Assembly: GCF_019977235.1 (NCBI RefSeq)
Contig: NZ_AP024646.1
Coordinates: 744,001-808,000, forward strand
From: Arthrobacter sp. StoSoilB5
GTDB taxonomy: Bacteria > Actinomycetota > Actinomycetes > Actinomycetales > Micrococcaceae
Direction: 5' to 3'
Length of the DNA stretch: 64,000 bases
Both the position numbers and the translations under genes were made by a program. Under the pieces are notes generated by a model that saw nothing but the letters and a program-made list of their open reading frames with translations, was not told where the DNA came from and made no database searches. This document shows positions 7,689-16,964 of this stretch, piece after piece. Numbering within the stretch: position 1 is the first letter of the stretch; each line of letters opens with the position of its first letter.

Positions 7689-8540
7689 CTACCTGGCGGG
7701 TTCCTGGCCCTGTGGAACTGGTTGGCATCGGGGACAAAAGTAGATATCCCGCTCCTCGGTTCCATCCGGCGCTGCGAGGACGTCTCGACGAACAGGCGTT
7801 CCGCAGCGACGGCACGGCTGGCGGGCCCTGCCGTAGACCCAGTAGCCGGGCCTCATCGCCCGAGGGCCCAAGGTGGTCCGCAGGCCCGGACCCAGGTTCT
7901 CGCCCAGGAGCCGCTTCGCATCGTTGACGGTCTTGGCGAGGTCCGGTACTGAGCCGACAGACAACGCGGGGTGGATCCCGGAAAGGAAGCACGCTTCGCA
8001 ACGGTAGATGTTGCCGATCCCGGCCAGCTTCCGCTGATCGAGCAGGGCGTAGCCGATGGGAACGTCAGGTTCAGCTTGGAGCCGGCGGAGGGCTTCTTCT
8101 TCATCCCAGTCAGGGCCGAGTAGATCAGGCCCCAGATGGCCGACGATCCGATCTTCCTCGCTGGTTGGCACCACCTCGAGAATGCCCAGCGAGAACCCGA
8201 CCGCATCAGCGGAAGCTGTTCGCAGCACGCAACGTGCAGTGTGGCCTGGTTTGGTCCAGCGACCTCCCGGTGGGTAGACCATCCAGCTGCCTTCCATCTT
8301 GAGGTGGGAGTGGATGGTCAGCTCACGGGGTTTTCGGCTTGCGCCGGATTCCTGGTCCGCAGGTCCCACCAAGCGCATGAGCAGGTGTTTGCCACGGGGA
8401 ATCACCTCGGTCATTGTCCAGCCCGCGAGGTTGAGCGTGGCGAAGCGCGGCACGCGGAAGTCTGAAGCGGTGATGACGTGCCCGGCCAAGGCCGCGTTAA
8501 GGCGCGAAGCTGCACGCCATATGGAATCTCCCTCAGGCAC
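7689..8540 (-). CDS. nei: Fpg/Nei family DNA glycosylase (Nei2-like endonuclease VIII)
   Basis: 283 residues from the GTG at 8540. The frame begins M-PEGDS: after removal of the initiator, Pro is the Schiff-base nucleophile and Glu the catalytic acid of this family. Residues near 55 (IPRGKHLLMRL) hold the conserved lysine. The helix-two-turn-helix includes LLDQRKLAGIGNIYRCEACF. The C-terminal zinc finger has two CxxC pairs (CRRC and CPRC) around residues 245-270. The protein removes oxidised bases in base-excision repair. Its start overlaps the end of lhr by 8 bp, so the two are an operon. A longer in-frame start would destroy the N-terminal Pro and is wrong. Confidence 0.93.
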   Translation of the reverse strand: MPEGDSIWRAASRLNAALAGHVITASDFRVPRFATLNLAGWTMTEVIPRGKHLLMRLVGPADQESGASRKPRELTIHSHLKMEGSWMVYPPGGRWTKPGHTARCVLRTASADAVGFSLGILEVVPTSEEDRIVGHLGPDLLGPDWDEEEALRRLQAEPDVPIGYALLDQRKLAGIGNIYRCEACFLSGIHPALSVGSVPDLAKTVNDAKRLLGENLGPGLRTTLGPRAMRPGYWVYGRARQPCRRCGTPVRRDVLAAPDGTEERDIYFCPRCQPVPQGQEPAR

Positions 8541-11500
8541 GGATCCGCAGCCCCTTCGGCGTTGAGTAGGCCCCGGCAGCCGCAAGCGCAACGGCAATCG
8601 GCGTACCCAGGAGGTCATGACCATTGACCTTCTCCATGAAGAGCTTGTCCACTGCTCCCCGACGCACCACATCCACCAACGCTTCGGCAGCGACCGCCAG
8701 GACGGCGTCGTCGTGGGTGAAGGTGAGGAGGGTCTTACCGCCGCGCTCAACATAAAGGACCAGCGCGCCGTCGACCATCACTACCAGCGCGCCTGCCTTC
8801 CGCCCCGGGCGGTGTCCGGAGCCGGCGTCGACGGACAGCGCAGGCCAAGGCAACGCGGCGCCGTAAGGGTTGGCCGGGTCCGTGGCTGCAAGTGCCAGGG
8901 CGGCCGGTTCTGCCTTGGAGATGCGCGCATCTTCGGTGAAGGAACGCAGCCTGTCCACAGTGGCGGGGACGGCAAATTGGGCGGCCCCCAGATGTTCGAT
9001 GAAGTAGCCGCGGCGGCAACGCCCGGCTTCCTCAAGCCGTGCCAGAACTTTATACATGAGCCCGAAACCGCCGATGATGTTCTCGGCCATGACCGATCCG
9101 CGGGTGACTACGCCGTACCGATCCAGCAGCAGTTCGGCGGTGCCGCGTGCATGGATGGTCGGGTCAAGTTCGGGCGAAGGCAGTGCAGACCATCGTCCCA
9201 CTGCCGAGGGCGGGGCGGGAGCTGTGCCGGACACGGAACCATATCGCCCGCCCGTAAGCCCAGGGGATCCCAGCAGGCCTGTACCGTGGGAGCGCCCCAA
9301 CCTGCTCATTCTCGGGGCACGGGCGCGTGGTGCCTTGGCCACCTGCCGGTGCGCTGTGTGCCCACCGGCAATCATGGCCCGTACGGGAGCGAAAGTGTCG
9401 CCCGTGACGCGGCCGGCCCACACCAAATCCCAGAGTGCCGAGACCACGGCATCATCGCTCAGCACGGAGTCCATTCCGCCTGCCACTTCAGTGAGTTGGC
9501 GGAAGAAGTAGCCGCCACCTGCACTCAAGTAGTCCAGGAGCCGCTGTTGGGCATCCCCGGGTTCGAAGTCCGGAGCCGGATTTAGGGTCAGCTCGGCGGA
9601 GTCAGCCACGTGGAGGCTGATCCAGCCGTCGTTTCCGGGCAGGGCGCCAGCTCCGGACCACAGCAGCTCACCCGCCGCCATGAGTTCGTCCAACATGGCT
9701 GGCTTGTAGTCGGCCACGCGGCTCGCGAGCACCAAGGGCTCCCACGCGGAGGCGGGGATGGGCACGCCAGAGAGTTGGTCTACCGCCGTGATGATGCCAT
9801 CGAGTCCACGCAACGCCTGGCTTCGGGATTTCCCAGGCGCCGTCACGTTCTGCCAGGCGGGCAGGAACCGCCCGTAGGCGGCAGTGTCCACGGGCTCAAC
9901 CTCTGCACGCAAGGCAGCCAGTGAACGACGCCGAAGCTTCCGCAGGACCTCGGCATCACACCATTCGCTGGACGGCGGCGCGTCTGCGGACATGAGCTCG
10001 GAGTCGGTGGCCTCCTGGGTGGTGCTCTCAGTCGCCACCGCGTGAGGCCGGAACTCACCCTCCACAACGCGGCCGTCGGCAGCGAGCCGCTTCAGCGCAG
10101 TATTGACGACGGCCACACCAAGTCCCAGCCTTGATGCAGCCTCGGCCGCCGTAAAAGGTCCGTGGGTGCGCGCATACCGCGAGACGAGATCGCCCAGGGG
10201 ATCGTGAACAGGCTCAATGAAGGCGAGCGGCACGCCCATAGGCAGGGGAACACCAATGGCGTCCCGCAGCCGGGCGGCATCTTCCACTGCCGCGAAACGC
10301 TCGACGCCGCCGATTGTCACCTTGAGTGCACGGTTGGCTTTCTGGAGTGCTGCGAGGTGGGACCCGGCGTCCGGCCCTTCTTCAAGACGCTCCGCTACTT
10401 CTTCGGTGCTGAGCGGGCCCAGGAGGCGGAGGAGGTCAGCAACGCCTTCCATCCCGCGCACGCGACGGTCCGGGACCAGCCGCTGCAGCTCCCGTTCCGT
10501 GGCATCGATGACTGCGGCGTCCAGGAGTTCGCGCAGCTCCACCCTGCCCAAAAGCTCGTTGAGCAGCGTGGAATCCAAGGCGAGGGCGGCTGCCCTGCGC
10601 TCCGCCAAAGGGGAATCGCCCTCGTAAAGGAATTGGGCCACATAGCCAAACAGCAGGGACTTCGCGAATGGCGACGGCTGCTGGGTGGTGGTCTCTACGA
10701 TGCGCAGTTCGCGGCGCTCAACCGATGCCGCGATGTCTTTAAGGGCGGGCAGATCGTAGACATCCTGAAGGCATTCGCGGACGGTTTCCAGCACGATAGG
10801 GAAGGACGGGTACTTCCGGGCGACGTCCAATAATTGGGCAGAGCGTTGGCGTTGCTGCCATAGGGGTTGGCGCTTGGCGGGGTTTTGGCGGGGCAGTAAC
10901 AGGGCGCGGGCGGCGCACTCACGGAACCTGGAGGCGAACAGTGCGCTGCCCCCAACCTCGGCGGTGACGATCTGTTCGAGTTCCTCGGGATCGAAGAGGA
11001 ACAGCTCGGCGCCGGGTGGCTCGTCCTCCATCATGGGTACGCGAAGAACGATGCCGTCATCCGCTGCCATCGCTGAACCATCCAGGCCGTAGCGCTGCTG
11101 AAGGCGTTGTCCAACGGCCAGTGCCCAAGGTGCGTGGACGGGCATGCCGAAGGGGCTATGGAGCACAACCCGCCAGTCCCCGAGCTCATCGTGGAAACGT
11201 TCCACAACCAATGTTCGATCGCTGGGAACGATGTTTGTAGCCTGCTTCTGTTCCTCCAGATATTGCAGCAGGTTGGCGGCCGCAAAGGAATCGAGCCCGC
11301 TGGCTTGGCAGCGCTCCATGGCCGGCGCAGGATCGGCCGCCGAGAGTTCTCGAATAAAGGCGCCCAAAGCGCGGCCCAGATCCACGGGGCGGCCAAGCGA
11401 ATCGCCCTTCCAGAAGGGAAGCTTCCCTGGTTGGCCGAAAGCGGGGGAGACCAGGACGCGATCGTGGGTGATGTCTTCGATTTTCCAGCTGGTGGCACCG

Positions 11501-13422
11501 AGGGCAAAAATGTCGCCTACCCGCGATTCATAGACCATTTCTTCGTCGAGTTCACCAACGCGGCGTCCGCCTTTCGCGGCCCGGGCCGAGGCGCTGGGAG
11601 CATCGCCGTCCGCGTTGGCTGCGGATGAGGACCCTTCAACCTCGGTGCCGATGATGTACACGCCGAAGAGGCCGCGGTCCGGAATGGTGCCACCAGAGGT
11701 GACGGCAAGGCGCTGGGCCCCCGGCCTGCCCTCAATGGTGCCTGCATGCCTGTCCCAGATGATGCGTGGCCGGAGTTCTGCGAATTCGTCGGACGGGTAG
11801 CGTCCCGCAAGAAGGTCCAATGTGGCCTCGAACGCGGACCGGGGCAGGCTGGCGAACGGCGCCGATCGGCGGACGGTGCTGAACCATTCCTCGACGTCGA
11901 TACTGCCCAGCGCCGCGGCGGCGACGGTTTGCTGGGCCAGGATGTCCAACGGATTGGTGGGGATGCTGAGGCGTTCGATTTGGCCGCTCAGCATCCGTTC
12001 GACGGTGACGCTGGTGTGCAGGAGGTCAGCCCGGTGCTTGGGGAACAGCACGCCTTCGGAGATCTCGCCCACCTGGTGGCCGGCACGACCTACACGCTGC
12101 AGGCCGCTGGCCACCGACGGCGGTGACTCAACCTGGATGACCAGGTCCACGGCTCCCATGTCGATGCCAAGTTCCAGTGACGACGTAGCCACCACGCAGC
12201 GCAGCCTGCCCGACTTAAGGTCATCCTCGATCATGGCCCGCTGGTCCTTGGAGACCGAACCGTGATGGGCACGCGCCAACACAGGATCTGCTCCGCTGGT
12301 GCTGCCGGCCTGGGCCATCATGTGCGCGGGAGTAGCGGTGGAGACGGGCACGGCCGCCGCAGCCTTAGTGGCTGGCCCTGTTCCCCAGCTTCCCGGATCC
12401 TCTGCCTCCCTGGTGCCAGACCACTCATCGCCGCCCGCCGCCATCATTTGCCGCTCCGCATGGATCTCGTTAAGTCTGGCGGTCAGGCGTTCGGCCAAGC
12501 GGCGCGAGTTGGCGAAGACGATAGTGGACTGCTTGGAAAGGACAAGATCGACGATCTGTTCCTCAACATGTGGCCAGATGGACGCTTGCGGCTGGAGCCC
12601 GGAGGCAGGGCCGGAGTCAAACGCGCCCGCAGCCCCTTGGAGGTCCGACATGTCCTCCACAGGCACAGTGACTGTGAGATTCCAGTTCTTCTTGGACGGC
12701 GGAGCCACAATCTCAACAGGGGCCTGGCCGGCCAGGAACTGGGCCACAAGTTCACGCGGCTGCACCGTAGCCGAGAGGCCGATCCGCTGTGCGGGCTTGG
12801 GTAGAAGGGCATCGAGCCTTTCCAGGGACACGGCAAGGTGGGCGCCCCGCTTGGTTCCCGCGACAGCATGCACTTCGTCAATGATGACGGTTTCGACTTC
12901 GCTGAGCGTCTCCCGTGCACGGGACGTCAGCATGAGGAACAGGGACTCCGGCGTTGTAATCAGAATGTCCGGTGGGTTCGATAGCAGCGAGCGGCGATCT
13001 GCCGCCGTCGTATCTCCTGAACGTACGCCGACTGTCACAAGAGGTGCCGGGAGCCCTAAACGCTTGGCGGTTTGCGTGATCCCGATGAGCGGTGAGCGCA
13101 GGTTCCGCTCCACGTCCACGCCCAGTGCTTTGAGAGGCGATATGTAGAGGACACGGGTCTTGGTCTTGGGACGTTTGGCACGGCCTTTTCCATCGGGCAC
13201 GGATTCCAATCCCGGCAACGTATTCGACGGCCTGGAATGCAACCGGTCCAAGGCCCAAAGGAAAGCGGCGAGGGTCTTGCCGGAACCAGTGGGTGCCACC
13301 ACGAGGGCATGAGAGCCGGAAGAGATAGCGTTCCACGCACCATCCTGGGCGGGTGTGGGCGCGGAAAAAGCGCCGAGGAACCATTCCCTGGTTGCCTGGC
13401 TGAAACGGCCGATGGCGCCCAT
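8533..13422 (-). CDS. lhr: Large ATP-dependent helicase, Lhr type
   Basis: About 1629 residues, the size of full-length Lhr (helicase core plus long C-terminal domain). The core has APTGSGKTLAAF (Walker A), TTPESLFLMLTS, the DEVH box, LSATVQPRELVAQFL and the motif VI segment QRVGRAGHQVGEISEG. The remaining two thirds are the winged-helix and Lhr-CTD regions. Lhr is a 3'-5' translocase of DNA repair; actinobacterial forms are damage-induced. nei2 overlaps its end, consistent with repair. Start choice is open: ATG 13422 (used here, AGGAG 12 bases upstream), ATG 13443 (GGAGGA directly adjacent) or GTG 13461 (no ribosome site). Confidence 0.93.
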   Translation of the reverse strand: MGAIGRFSQATREWFLGAFSAPTPAQDGAWNAISSGSHALVVAPTGSGKTLAAFLWALDRLHSRPSNTLPGLESVPDGKGRAKRPKTKTRVLYISPLKALGVDVERNLRSPLIGITQTAKRLGLPAPLVTVGVRSGDTTAADRRSLLSNPPDILITTPESLFLMLTSRARETLSEVETVIIDEVHAVAGTKRGAHLAVSLERLDALLPKPAQRIGLSATVQPRELVAQFLAGQAPVEIVAPPSKKNWNLTVTVPVEDMSDLQGAAGAFDSGPASGLQPQASIWPHVEEQIVDLVLSKQSTIVFANSRRLAERLTARLNEIHAERQMMAAGGDEWSGTREAEDPGSWGTGPATKAAAAVPVSTATPAHMMAQAGSTSGADPVLARAHHGSVSKDQRAMIEDDLKSGRLRCVVATSSLELGIDMGAVDLVIQVESPPSVASGLQRVGRAGHQVGEISEGVLFPKHRADLLHTSVTVERMLSGQIERLSIPTNPLDILAQQTVAAAALGSIDVEEWFSTVRRSAPFASLPRSAFEATLDLLAGRYPSDEFAELRPRIIWDRHAGTIEGRPGAQRLAVTSGGTIPDRGLFGVYIIGTEVEGSSSAANADGDAPSASARAAKGGRRVGELDEEMVYESRVGDIFALGATSWKIEDITHDRVLVSPAFGQPGKLPFWKGDSLGRPVDLGRALGAFIRELSAADPAPAMERCQASGLDSFAAANLLQYLEEQKQATNIVPSDRTLVVERFHDELGDWRVVLHSPFGMPVHAPWALAVGQRLQQRYGLDGSAMAADDGIVLRVPMMEDEPPGAELFLFDPEELEQIVTAEVGGSALFASRFRECAARALLLPRQNPAKRQPLWQQRQRSAQLLDVARKYPSFPIVLETVRECLQDVYDLPALKDIAASVERRELRIVETTTQQPSPFAKSLLFGYVAQFLYEGDSPLAERRAAALALDSTLLNELLGRVELRELLDAAVIDATERELQRLVPDRRVRGMEGVADLLRLLGPLSTEEVAERLEEGPDAGSHLAALQKANRALKVTIGGVERFAAVEDAARLRDAIGVPLPMGVPLAFIEPVHDPLGDLVSRYARTHGPFTAAEAASRLGLGVAVVNTALKRLAADGRVVEGEFRPHAVATESTTQEATDSELMSADAPPSSEWCDAEVLRKLRRRSLAALRAEVEPVDTAAYGRFLPAWQNVTAPGKSRSQALRGLDGIITAVDQLSGVPIPASAWEPLVLASRVADYKPAMLDELMAAGELLWSGAGALPGNDGWISLHVADSAELTLNPAPDFEPGDAQQRLLDYLSAGGGYFFRQLTEVAGGMDSVLSDDAVVSALWDLVWAGRVTGDTFAPVRAMIAGGHTAHRQVAKAPRARAPRMSRLGRSHGTGLLGSPGLTGGRYGSVSGTAPAPPSAVGRWSALPSPELDPTIHARGTAELLLDRYGVVTRGSVMAENIIGGFGLMYKVLARLEEAGRCRRGYFIEHLGAAQFAVPATVDRLRSFTEDARISKAEPAALALAATDPANPYGAALPWPALSVDAGSGHRPGRKAGALVVMVDGALVLYVERGGKTLLTFTHDDAVLAVAAEALVDVVRRGAVDKLFMEKVNGHDLLGTPIAVALAAAGAYSTPKGLRIRA

Positions 13423-13456
13423 GGACGCCTGCTGCTCCTGCATTCCTCCATCATGC

Positions 13457-13491
13457 CCCACGGCTCAGACAGAATAAGCCCGAGCCGTGGG
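13457..13491 (-). terminator. Hairpin between the DUF4232 gene and lhr
   Basis: CCCACGGCTC (13457-13466) and GAGCCGTGGG (13482-13491) form a perfect 10-bp stem with a 15-base loop. It lies just past the stop of the DUF4232 gene (both genes read leftward) and overlaps the upstream end of lhr. No clear U-run follows, so it may be a weak terminator or a leader structure of lhr. Confidence 0.45.
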
Positions 13492-13498
13492 CTGATGC

Positions 13499-14128
13499 TT
13501 AGACGGCCTGGAAGGCAGTGATGGTCAGGAGTTTGATGCCGGTGTTGCTGCAGGCATCGTGCGGCTCAGCGACGAACAGCGAAGCGGTGTCGTTGGGCGG
13601 GTAGATGCGGTAACCGGCGGCAGGAACCTTGGTGCAATCGCCGTAGTTTCCAGCCTGGGTGTAACGCAGTTCAGCCCACGCCGATTTGCCCGGAGCAAGC
13701 TCAACCTTGGTGACCGGCGTGGTGGTTTCGCGGGTAGCAGGCTCGCCGATAGGGGCACCGTTGGCGTCGGCCGTCAGGGAAACGCCAGCGAAACCCTCCA
13801 AGGTGCAAGGCGTGGTTCCGGAGTTCGTCAGGATCAGTTTCTCGTAGATGCTTCCAGCAGCACCGCCGCCAGTGGCATCCGTGGCGGCCGTCAGGGAACC
13901 GGCCTTGCAGAGACCTTCGGCGGCAGGTGCTGCGGACGTAACTGTTCCGGACGGTGAAGGCGAGTTGCTCGCACTGGGGGAGGCCGACGTCGGAGAAGCC
14001 GAAGATGAGGTGGGCGGGGCACTGCTGCTTCCCGCCGGGCTTGGGCTTGGTCCGCAAGCAGCAAGGAGCAGCAGCGAGGCTGCCGCGGTCGTCGTCACGA
14101 GTCCGGTTTTGATGCGCTGAGTCCACAT
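13499..14128 (-). CDS. Secreted lipoprotein with DUF4232 domain
   Basis: 209 residues from the ATG at 14128. The N-terminus is a lipoprotein signal (TTTAAASLLLLAACGPSPSP) with the lipobox LAAC and Cys25 as the lipid anchor. A Ser/Pro/Ala-rich linker (about 26-70) leads to a DUF4232 beta-domain (about 75-209) with a conserved cysteine pair around the TNSGTTPCTLEGFAGVSL and DACSNTGIKLLTI regions. DUF4232 proteins are extracellular and of unknown function, common in actinobacteria. An upstream in-frame extension lacks a signal peptide and would include a terminator-like hairpin. Confidence 0.82.
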   Translation of the reverse strand: MWTQRIKTGLVTTTAAASLLLLAACGPSPSPAGSSSAPPTSSSASPTSASPSASNSPSPSGTVTSAAPAAEGLCKAGSLTAATDATGGGAAGSIYEKLILTNSGTTPCTLEGFAGVSLTADANGAPIGEPATRETTTPVTKVELAPGKSAWAELRYTQAGNYGDCTKVPAAGYRIYPPNDTASLFVAEPHDACSNTGIKLLTITAFQAV

Positions 14129-14190
14129 GGGCACCAGCCTTGCGCCGGGTGTGGCGGGAGTCAATCGAGCCACGGCGGGGAAAGGGGATT

Positions 14191-14220
14191 GGCGTCCGGA
14201 TCGTGATCTTTCCGGACGCC
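14191..14220 (-). terminator. Intrinsic-type terminator downstream of ycnI
   Basis: GGCGTCCGGA (14191-14200) and TCCGGACGCC (14211-14220) are perfect 10-bp arms around a 10-base loop, 21 bases past the ycnI stop. On the minus strand the stem is followed by CCAATCCCCTTTCCCC, a poor U-tract, as is common in high-GC actinobacteria. Confidence 0.65.
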
Positions 14221-14241
14221 AACCCACTAAAGGCCTGCCAG

Positions 14242-14979
14242 TTACTTGGCGTCGACCTTGGCTACTGCCGTCTTTGCTGACCGGCTGCGGAAGAATGCGG
14301 CGCCGCCCAGAACCAAACCAGCGATACCGGCGATCAGGCCTGCCCAGCTGCGGGCCTGTGATCCGTCGTCAGTCACAGCTGAGGCCTGCTCCGTGGACAC
14401 GGTGCTTGCAGCATGGTGGTCACCTGGGGCTTCGGCCGGTGTGATGGTGACGGACGGAGCCGGCGCCTTCAGTTCGTGGGCGTCCTGTCCCTCCTTCGGG
14501 ATTTCGGACCAGTCAGTCTGGCCCTGCTCGCAAGTCTGCAGCGTGGGGAAATAGAGCGTCTTGCCCGCTGCGTCGGGCAGCTTGACCGAGAGAACCAAAG
14601 CATCACGAAGATGCGGGTCCAACGGTGCTTTGGCTGTGTAGACGATCTGGCTGGTCCGCTTAGTGATGGTGGTGCCATCGTCCAGCTTCTTCGGCTCGGC
14701 CAAGGTCTCCGTGACCTTCTCGACCGTCCAGTTTGGATTGACCGTGGGCTGGGCATCGGTCAGTTCCTCGGGCAACGAGATGGCGACTTTTGTAGTGCCG
14801 AACGTGTCGCAGCCGTGGGGGATGCCGAACGTCAACAGGGCGTACGAGTTCGCCGCGGTCTTGTTCGGATCGGCCGATACATGTGCGGATGCTCCGGCGA
14901 GGCCGGCCATCATCAGGACAGCGGTTCCGCTGGCGGCAGCGGTCGCGAACAGGGTACGGCGCAGGGTGGACTTCTTCAT
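14242..14979 (-). CDS. ycnI: YcnI-type copper-binding membrane-anchored protein (DUF1775)
   Basis: 245 residues. A signal peptide ends at ASA (residue 32), leaving His33 as the first mature residue (HVSADP). Trp84 lies in PNWTVEK. In the YcnI family this N-terminal histidine plus tryptophan form the Cu(II) mono-histidine site. Cys57 and the Cys in LQTCEQG probably form a disulfide. A C-terminal transmembrane helix (about 212-231, WAGLIAGIAGLVLGGAAFF) is followed by a basic tail, so the domain is on the outer face of the membrane. The upstream gene encodes a His-containing membrane protein and may be its partner in copper handling. Confidence 0.92.
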   Translation of the reverse strand: MKKSTLRRTLFATAAASGTAVLMMAGLAGASAHVSADPNKTAANSYALLTFGIPHGCDTFGTTKVAISLPEELTDAQPTVNPNWTVEKVTETLAEPKKLDDGTTITKRTSQIVYTAKAPLDPHLRDALVLSVKLPDAAGKTLYFPTLQTCEQGQTDWSEIPKEGQDAHELKAPAPSVTITPAEAPGDHHAASTVSTEQASAVTDDGSQARSWAGLIAGIAGLVLGGAAFFRSRSAKTAVAKVDAK

Positions 14980-15079
14980 GGGATTGCCTTTCGGGGGCGC
15001 CGGAGTCGGCGCCGGGTACGGGTTTGTGGCCCGTCACCAAAGGCTTCTGCGTGATGCGTTGCGCTGGTGCCGGGCGGAA

Positions 15080-15700
15080 TCAGGGAAGAACGACGGCGGC
15101 GGGCGGGCCGCGGCGGCTGTCTTGCCTCAGGTTCCGCCAAGGGCGGGGCAGGAAAACGCCGGGTGCGCCAACGGCGATACGTGAGGCACCGGCGTCGGGC
15201 CTGAACAACAGTGTGGGTAACGCAACCAAAGGACGCAGCCAAGCCGCCAACTGCCACAGGGCGACCTCGCCCTTGGCCAGGATCACGGCAGAACCGATCG
15301 TCGCAAGAATGTGCCCAGCCAACATCGCAGTGCCTACGGTGGTGCCGAGCTCATGGACGTGGGGCGTCGCTGTGTAAAGCAATGGATTCAGGGGTTCGGC
15401 AGAGAGGTGGTGCGCGGTCCCTTGAGCAGTGGTGGTTACCGGACCCAAGGCCGTGAACGCTTCGTGGAGCGCGAGCTGGCTGGTTCCAAGCAAAGCGGTC
15501 ATGGCAGTGAAGTTCAGCTTGAAGCGCGTGGCCAGCGTCGCAGCCAATGCCGTCAACGCGACGAGTGCCAACAGGACCGGAGCAGTGGGAAGTTCCCCGC
15601 CGCCGATCACGTGGGCGCCAGCTGCAAGAAGCACGATAACGAGCGAGATCGCGCCGGACCGCAACGCATGGAAGGGTGCCCGGAACGGCGATGAGCGCAC
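15080..15700 (-). CDS. Histidine-containing membrane protein upstream of ycnI
   Basis: 206 residues from the GTG at 15700, which has GGAGGA 4 bases upstream. There are about five hydrophobic helices (18-36, 40-58, 65-90, 120-140, 145-170). External-looking loops contain clustered histidines: LALHEAF, GTAHHLSAEP, and TATPHVHELG. I do not know a named family. It lies 100 bp upstream of ycnI in the same direction; YcnI genes usually neighbour a copper membrane protein (YcnJ/CopD-like), so a copper-related role is inferred from position and histidines only. Confidence 0.7.
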   Translation of the reverse strand: MRSSPFRAPFHALRSGAISLVIVLLAAGAHVIGGGELPTAPVLLALVALTALAATLATRFKLNFTAMTALLGTSQLALHEAFTALGPVTTTAQGTAHHLSAEPLNPLLYTATPHVHELGTTVGTAMLAGHILATIGSAVILAKGEVALWQLAAWLRPLVALPTLLFRPDAGASRIAVGAPGVFLPRPWRNLRQDSRRGPPAAVVLP

Positions 15701-15834
15701 GGAGTCCTCCCTCGATTGCCTGGTTGGATGCTGCCTGTTGTCAGCGCCTTGATTCTATCGGGAGTTCGGAGCCGGACTGGCCTCGGATGGGTGCGTATGT
15801 GGATAACTTGTGCGCCGGTGGGGTTCCTGGCGCT

Positions 15835-16386
15835 TTAGGTGCGGACAAAGGTTGGTCCGGGCGGTTCCGGTATGCGGCTGAGGTCCGCACCGGGACGACG
15901 ACGGCGGAGCTCAAGTTTCAGGCTTTCCTCGCCACGCGCCATGGCCCAGTGGTGGTTGGCCGAGAACGCAGGTTTCAGGAGCCAGCTCAGCCTGCGAAGG
16001 AGCGGCTTGGCGGCACTGACCCGCCAGTCGTAGGTGATGACGACTTCAGGGCCGTCGGTTTCGAATGTCCAGCGGCCCGTGCCGTTGAGGTCTCCCTCGG
16101 CTTTGAGCGCAAAGCCGTGCAGGGTGACGGGTTCGGTAACGGTGAGCCGCCAACGCAGGGTGTAGGGCAGCCAGCCCTTGGTGTGGAGGTCGAAGGACGA
16201 GCCCACGCCGTCCGCGTTGCCTTGCGCCACAGGTGTCACGTTGAGGTACACCGAGGGCCACCACTGCTTGAGGGTGCCCGCGTTACCGAGGACTTCCACC
16301 ACTTCCTCGCGCGTTCCGGCCACTCTCCAGACCGTAAGGAACTCGTAGTCGGTGCTTTTGCTGGTTCGCTGTGTTGACCTGGCCAT
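15835..16386 (-). CDS. SRPBCC family protein (polyketide cyclase/dehydrase-like)
   Basis: 183 residues. It has the START/Bet v1-like pattern: YEFLTVWRVAGTREEVVEVL with the following LKQWWPSVYL, then beta strands ending ITYDWRVSAAKPLLRRLSWL and a long C-terminal helix KPAFSANHHWAMARGEESLK. Ligand and pathway are unknown. It has a GGAGG ribosome site. It appears monocistronic. Confidence 0.82.
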   Translation of the reverse strand: MARSTQRTSKSTDYEFLTVWRVAGTREEVVEVLGNAGTLKQWWPSVYLNVTPVAQGNADGVGSSFDLHTKGWLPYTLRWRLTVTEPVTLHGFALKAEGDLNGTGRWTFETDGPEVVITYDWRVSAAKPLLRRLSWLLKPAFSANHHWAMARGEESLKLELRRRRPGADLSRIPEPPGPTFVRT

Positions 16387-16437
16387 TGGTGCCTCCGCGG
16401 TCCGCCTGGTTAGGAGGATGTCTCATGGCATCCGGAC

Positions 16438-16664
16438 TCAATGTACCGCCGGGACCATGCCTGGTTCTACGAAAGCCACCGCCAGTTGGACCTGTAAGAG
16501 CATTCCGTAAAGCACACCGGTGACGGCCTGCTCCAGATCCGCGTCGGAAAAATGATGGTTGGAGATTTACCTCCCAGTTCCAGCGTGTCCATGAGCGACT
16601 CAGAGCCATGAAATGGGACGAATTCTTCCAGGCCCACGACGGCATGGATTTCACGCCATGCCAA
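16438..16664 (-). pseudogene. Remnant of an NAD-dependent aldehyde dehydrogenase
   Basis: The frame from 16664 contains LELGGKSPTIIF, a signature of the aldehyde dehydrogenase superfamily. Directly after it the frame is lost; shifting by one base recovers DADLEQAVTGVLYGMLL, which is the continuation expected in these enzymes, followed by unrelated residues and a stop at 16438. The catalytic cysteine region (GQxC) is absent. So this is a short frameshifted internal fragment of a gene of about 480 codons. The 16387-16437 gap on its right side holds nothing I recognise. Confidence 0.7.
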
Positions 16665-16964
16665 GGAATGACAGTACTAAGATGCTTTGCATTAAGAAAA
16701 TGGGTTCTTGACCTTTAAGCGCTAAGGAGATAGAACTGACGCAGTGCCATGATCTTCACCACATCCGGCACCTCGCCAGGCCGCACCTGTTGGGCAGAGT
16801 TATGGGCGAAGTGAGCTTGCTCGTTGGTGTGTGAAGTAGTTGCCTGGCCGAGCCTGCAATCACGGAGGCTCGCCTATGGCCCTGGCCTGTTGAACCGCCG
16901 GTGACCGGCGGATGCCCCCCTTCGACACTGGATTCGAAGCCCTCCCAACCTTAAGGATGTCCCG
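16665..16964. other. Gene-free region before the MFS gene, with a 17-bp palindrome
   Basis: No convincing gene. It holds a perfect palindrome CCGCCGGT-G-ACCGGCGG (16895-16911) about 54 bp before the MFS start, possibly an operator or attenuator hairpin, and an AAGGATG ribosome site near 16952. AT-rich stretches (TTAAGCGCTAAGG near 16717) may be promoter elements. No regulator gene lies beside it. Confidence 0.45.

Noticed and set aside
7689..8753. Longer N-terminal version of the Nei glycosylase
   Set aside because: The catalytic proline must be residue 2, which fixes the GTG at 8540 as the start.
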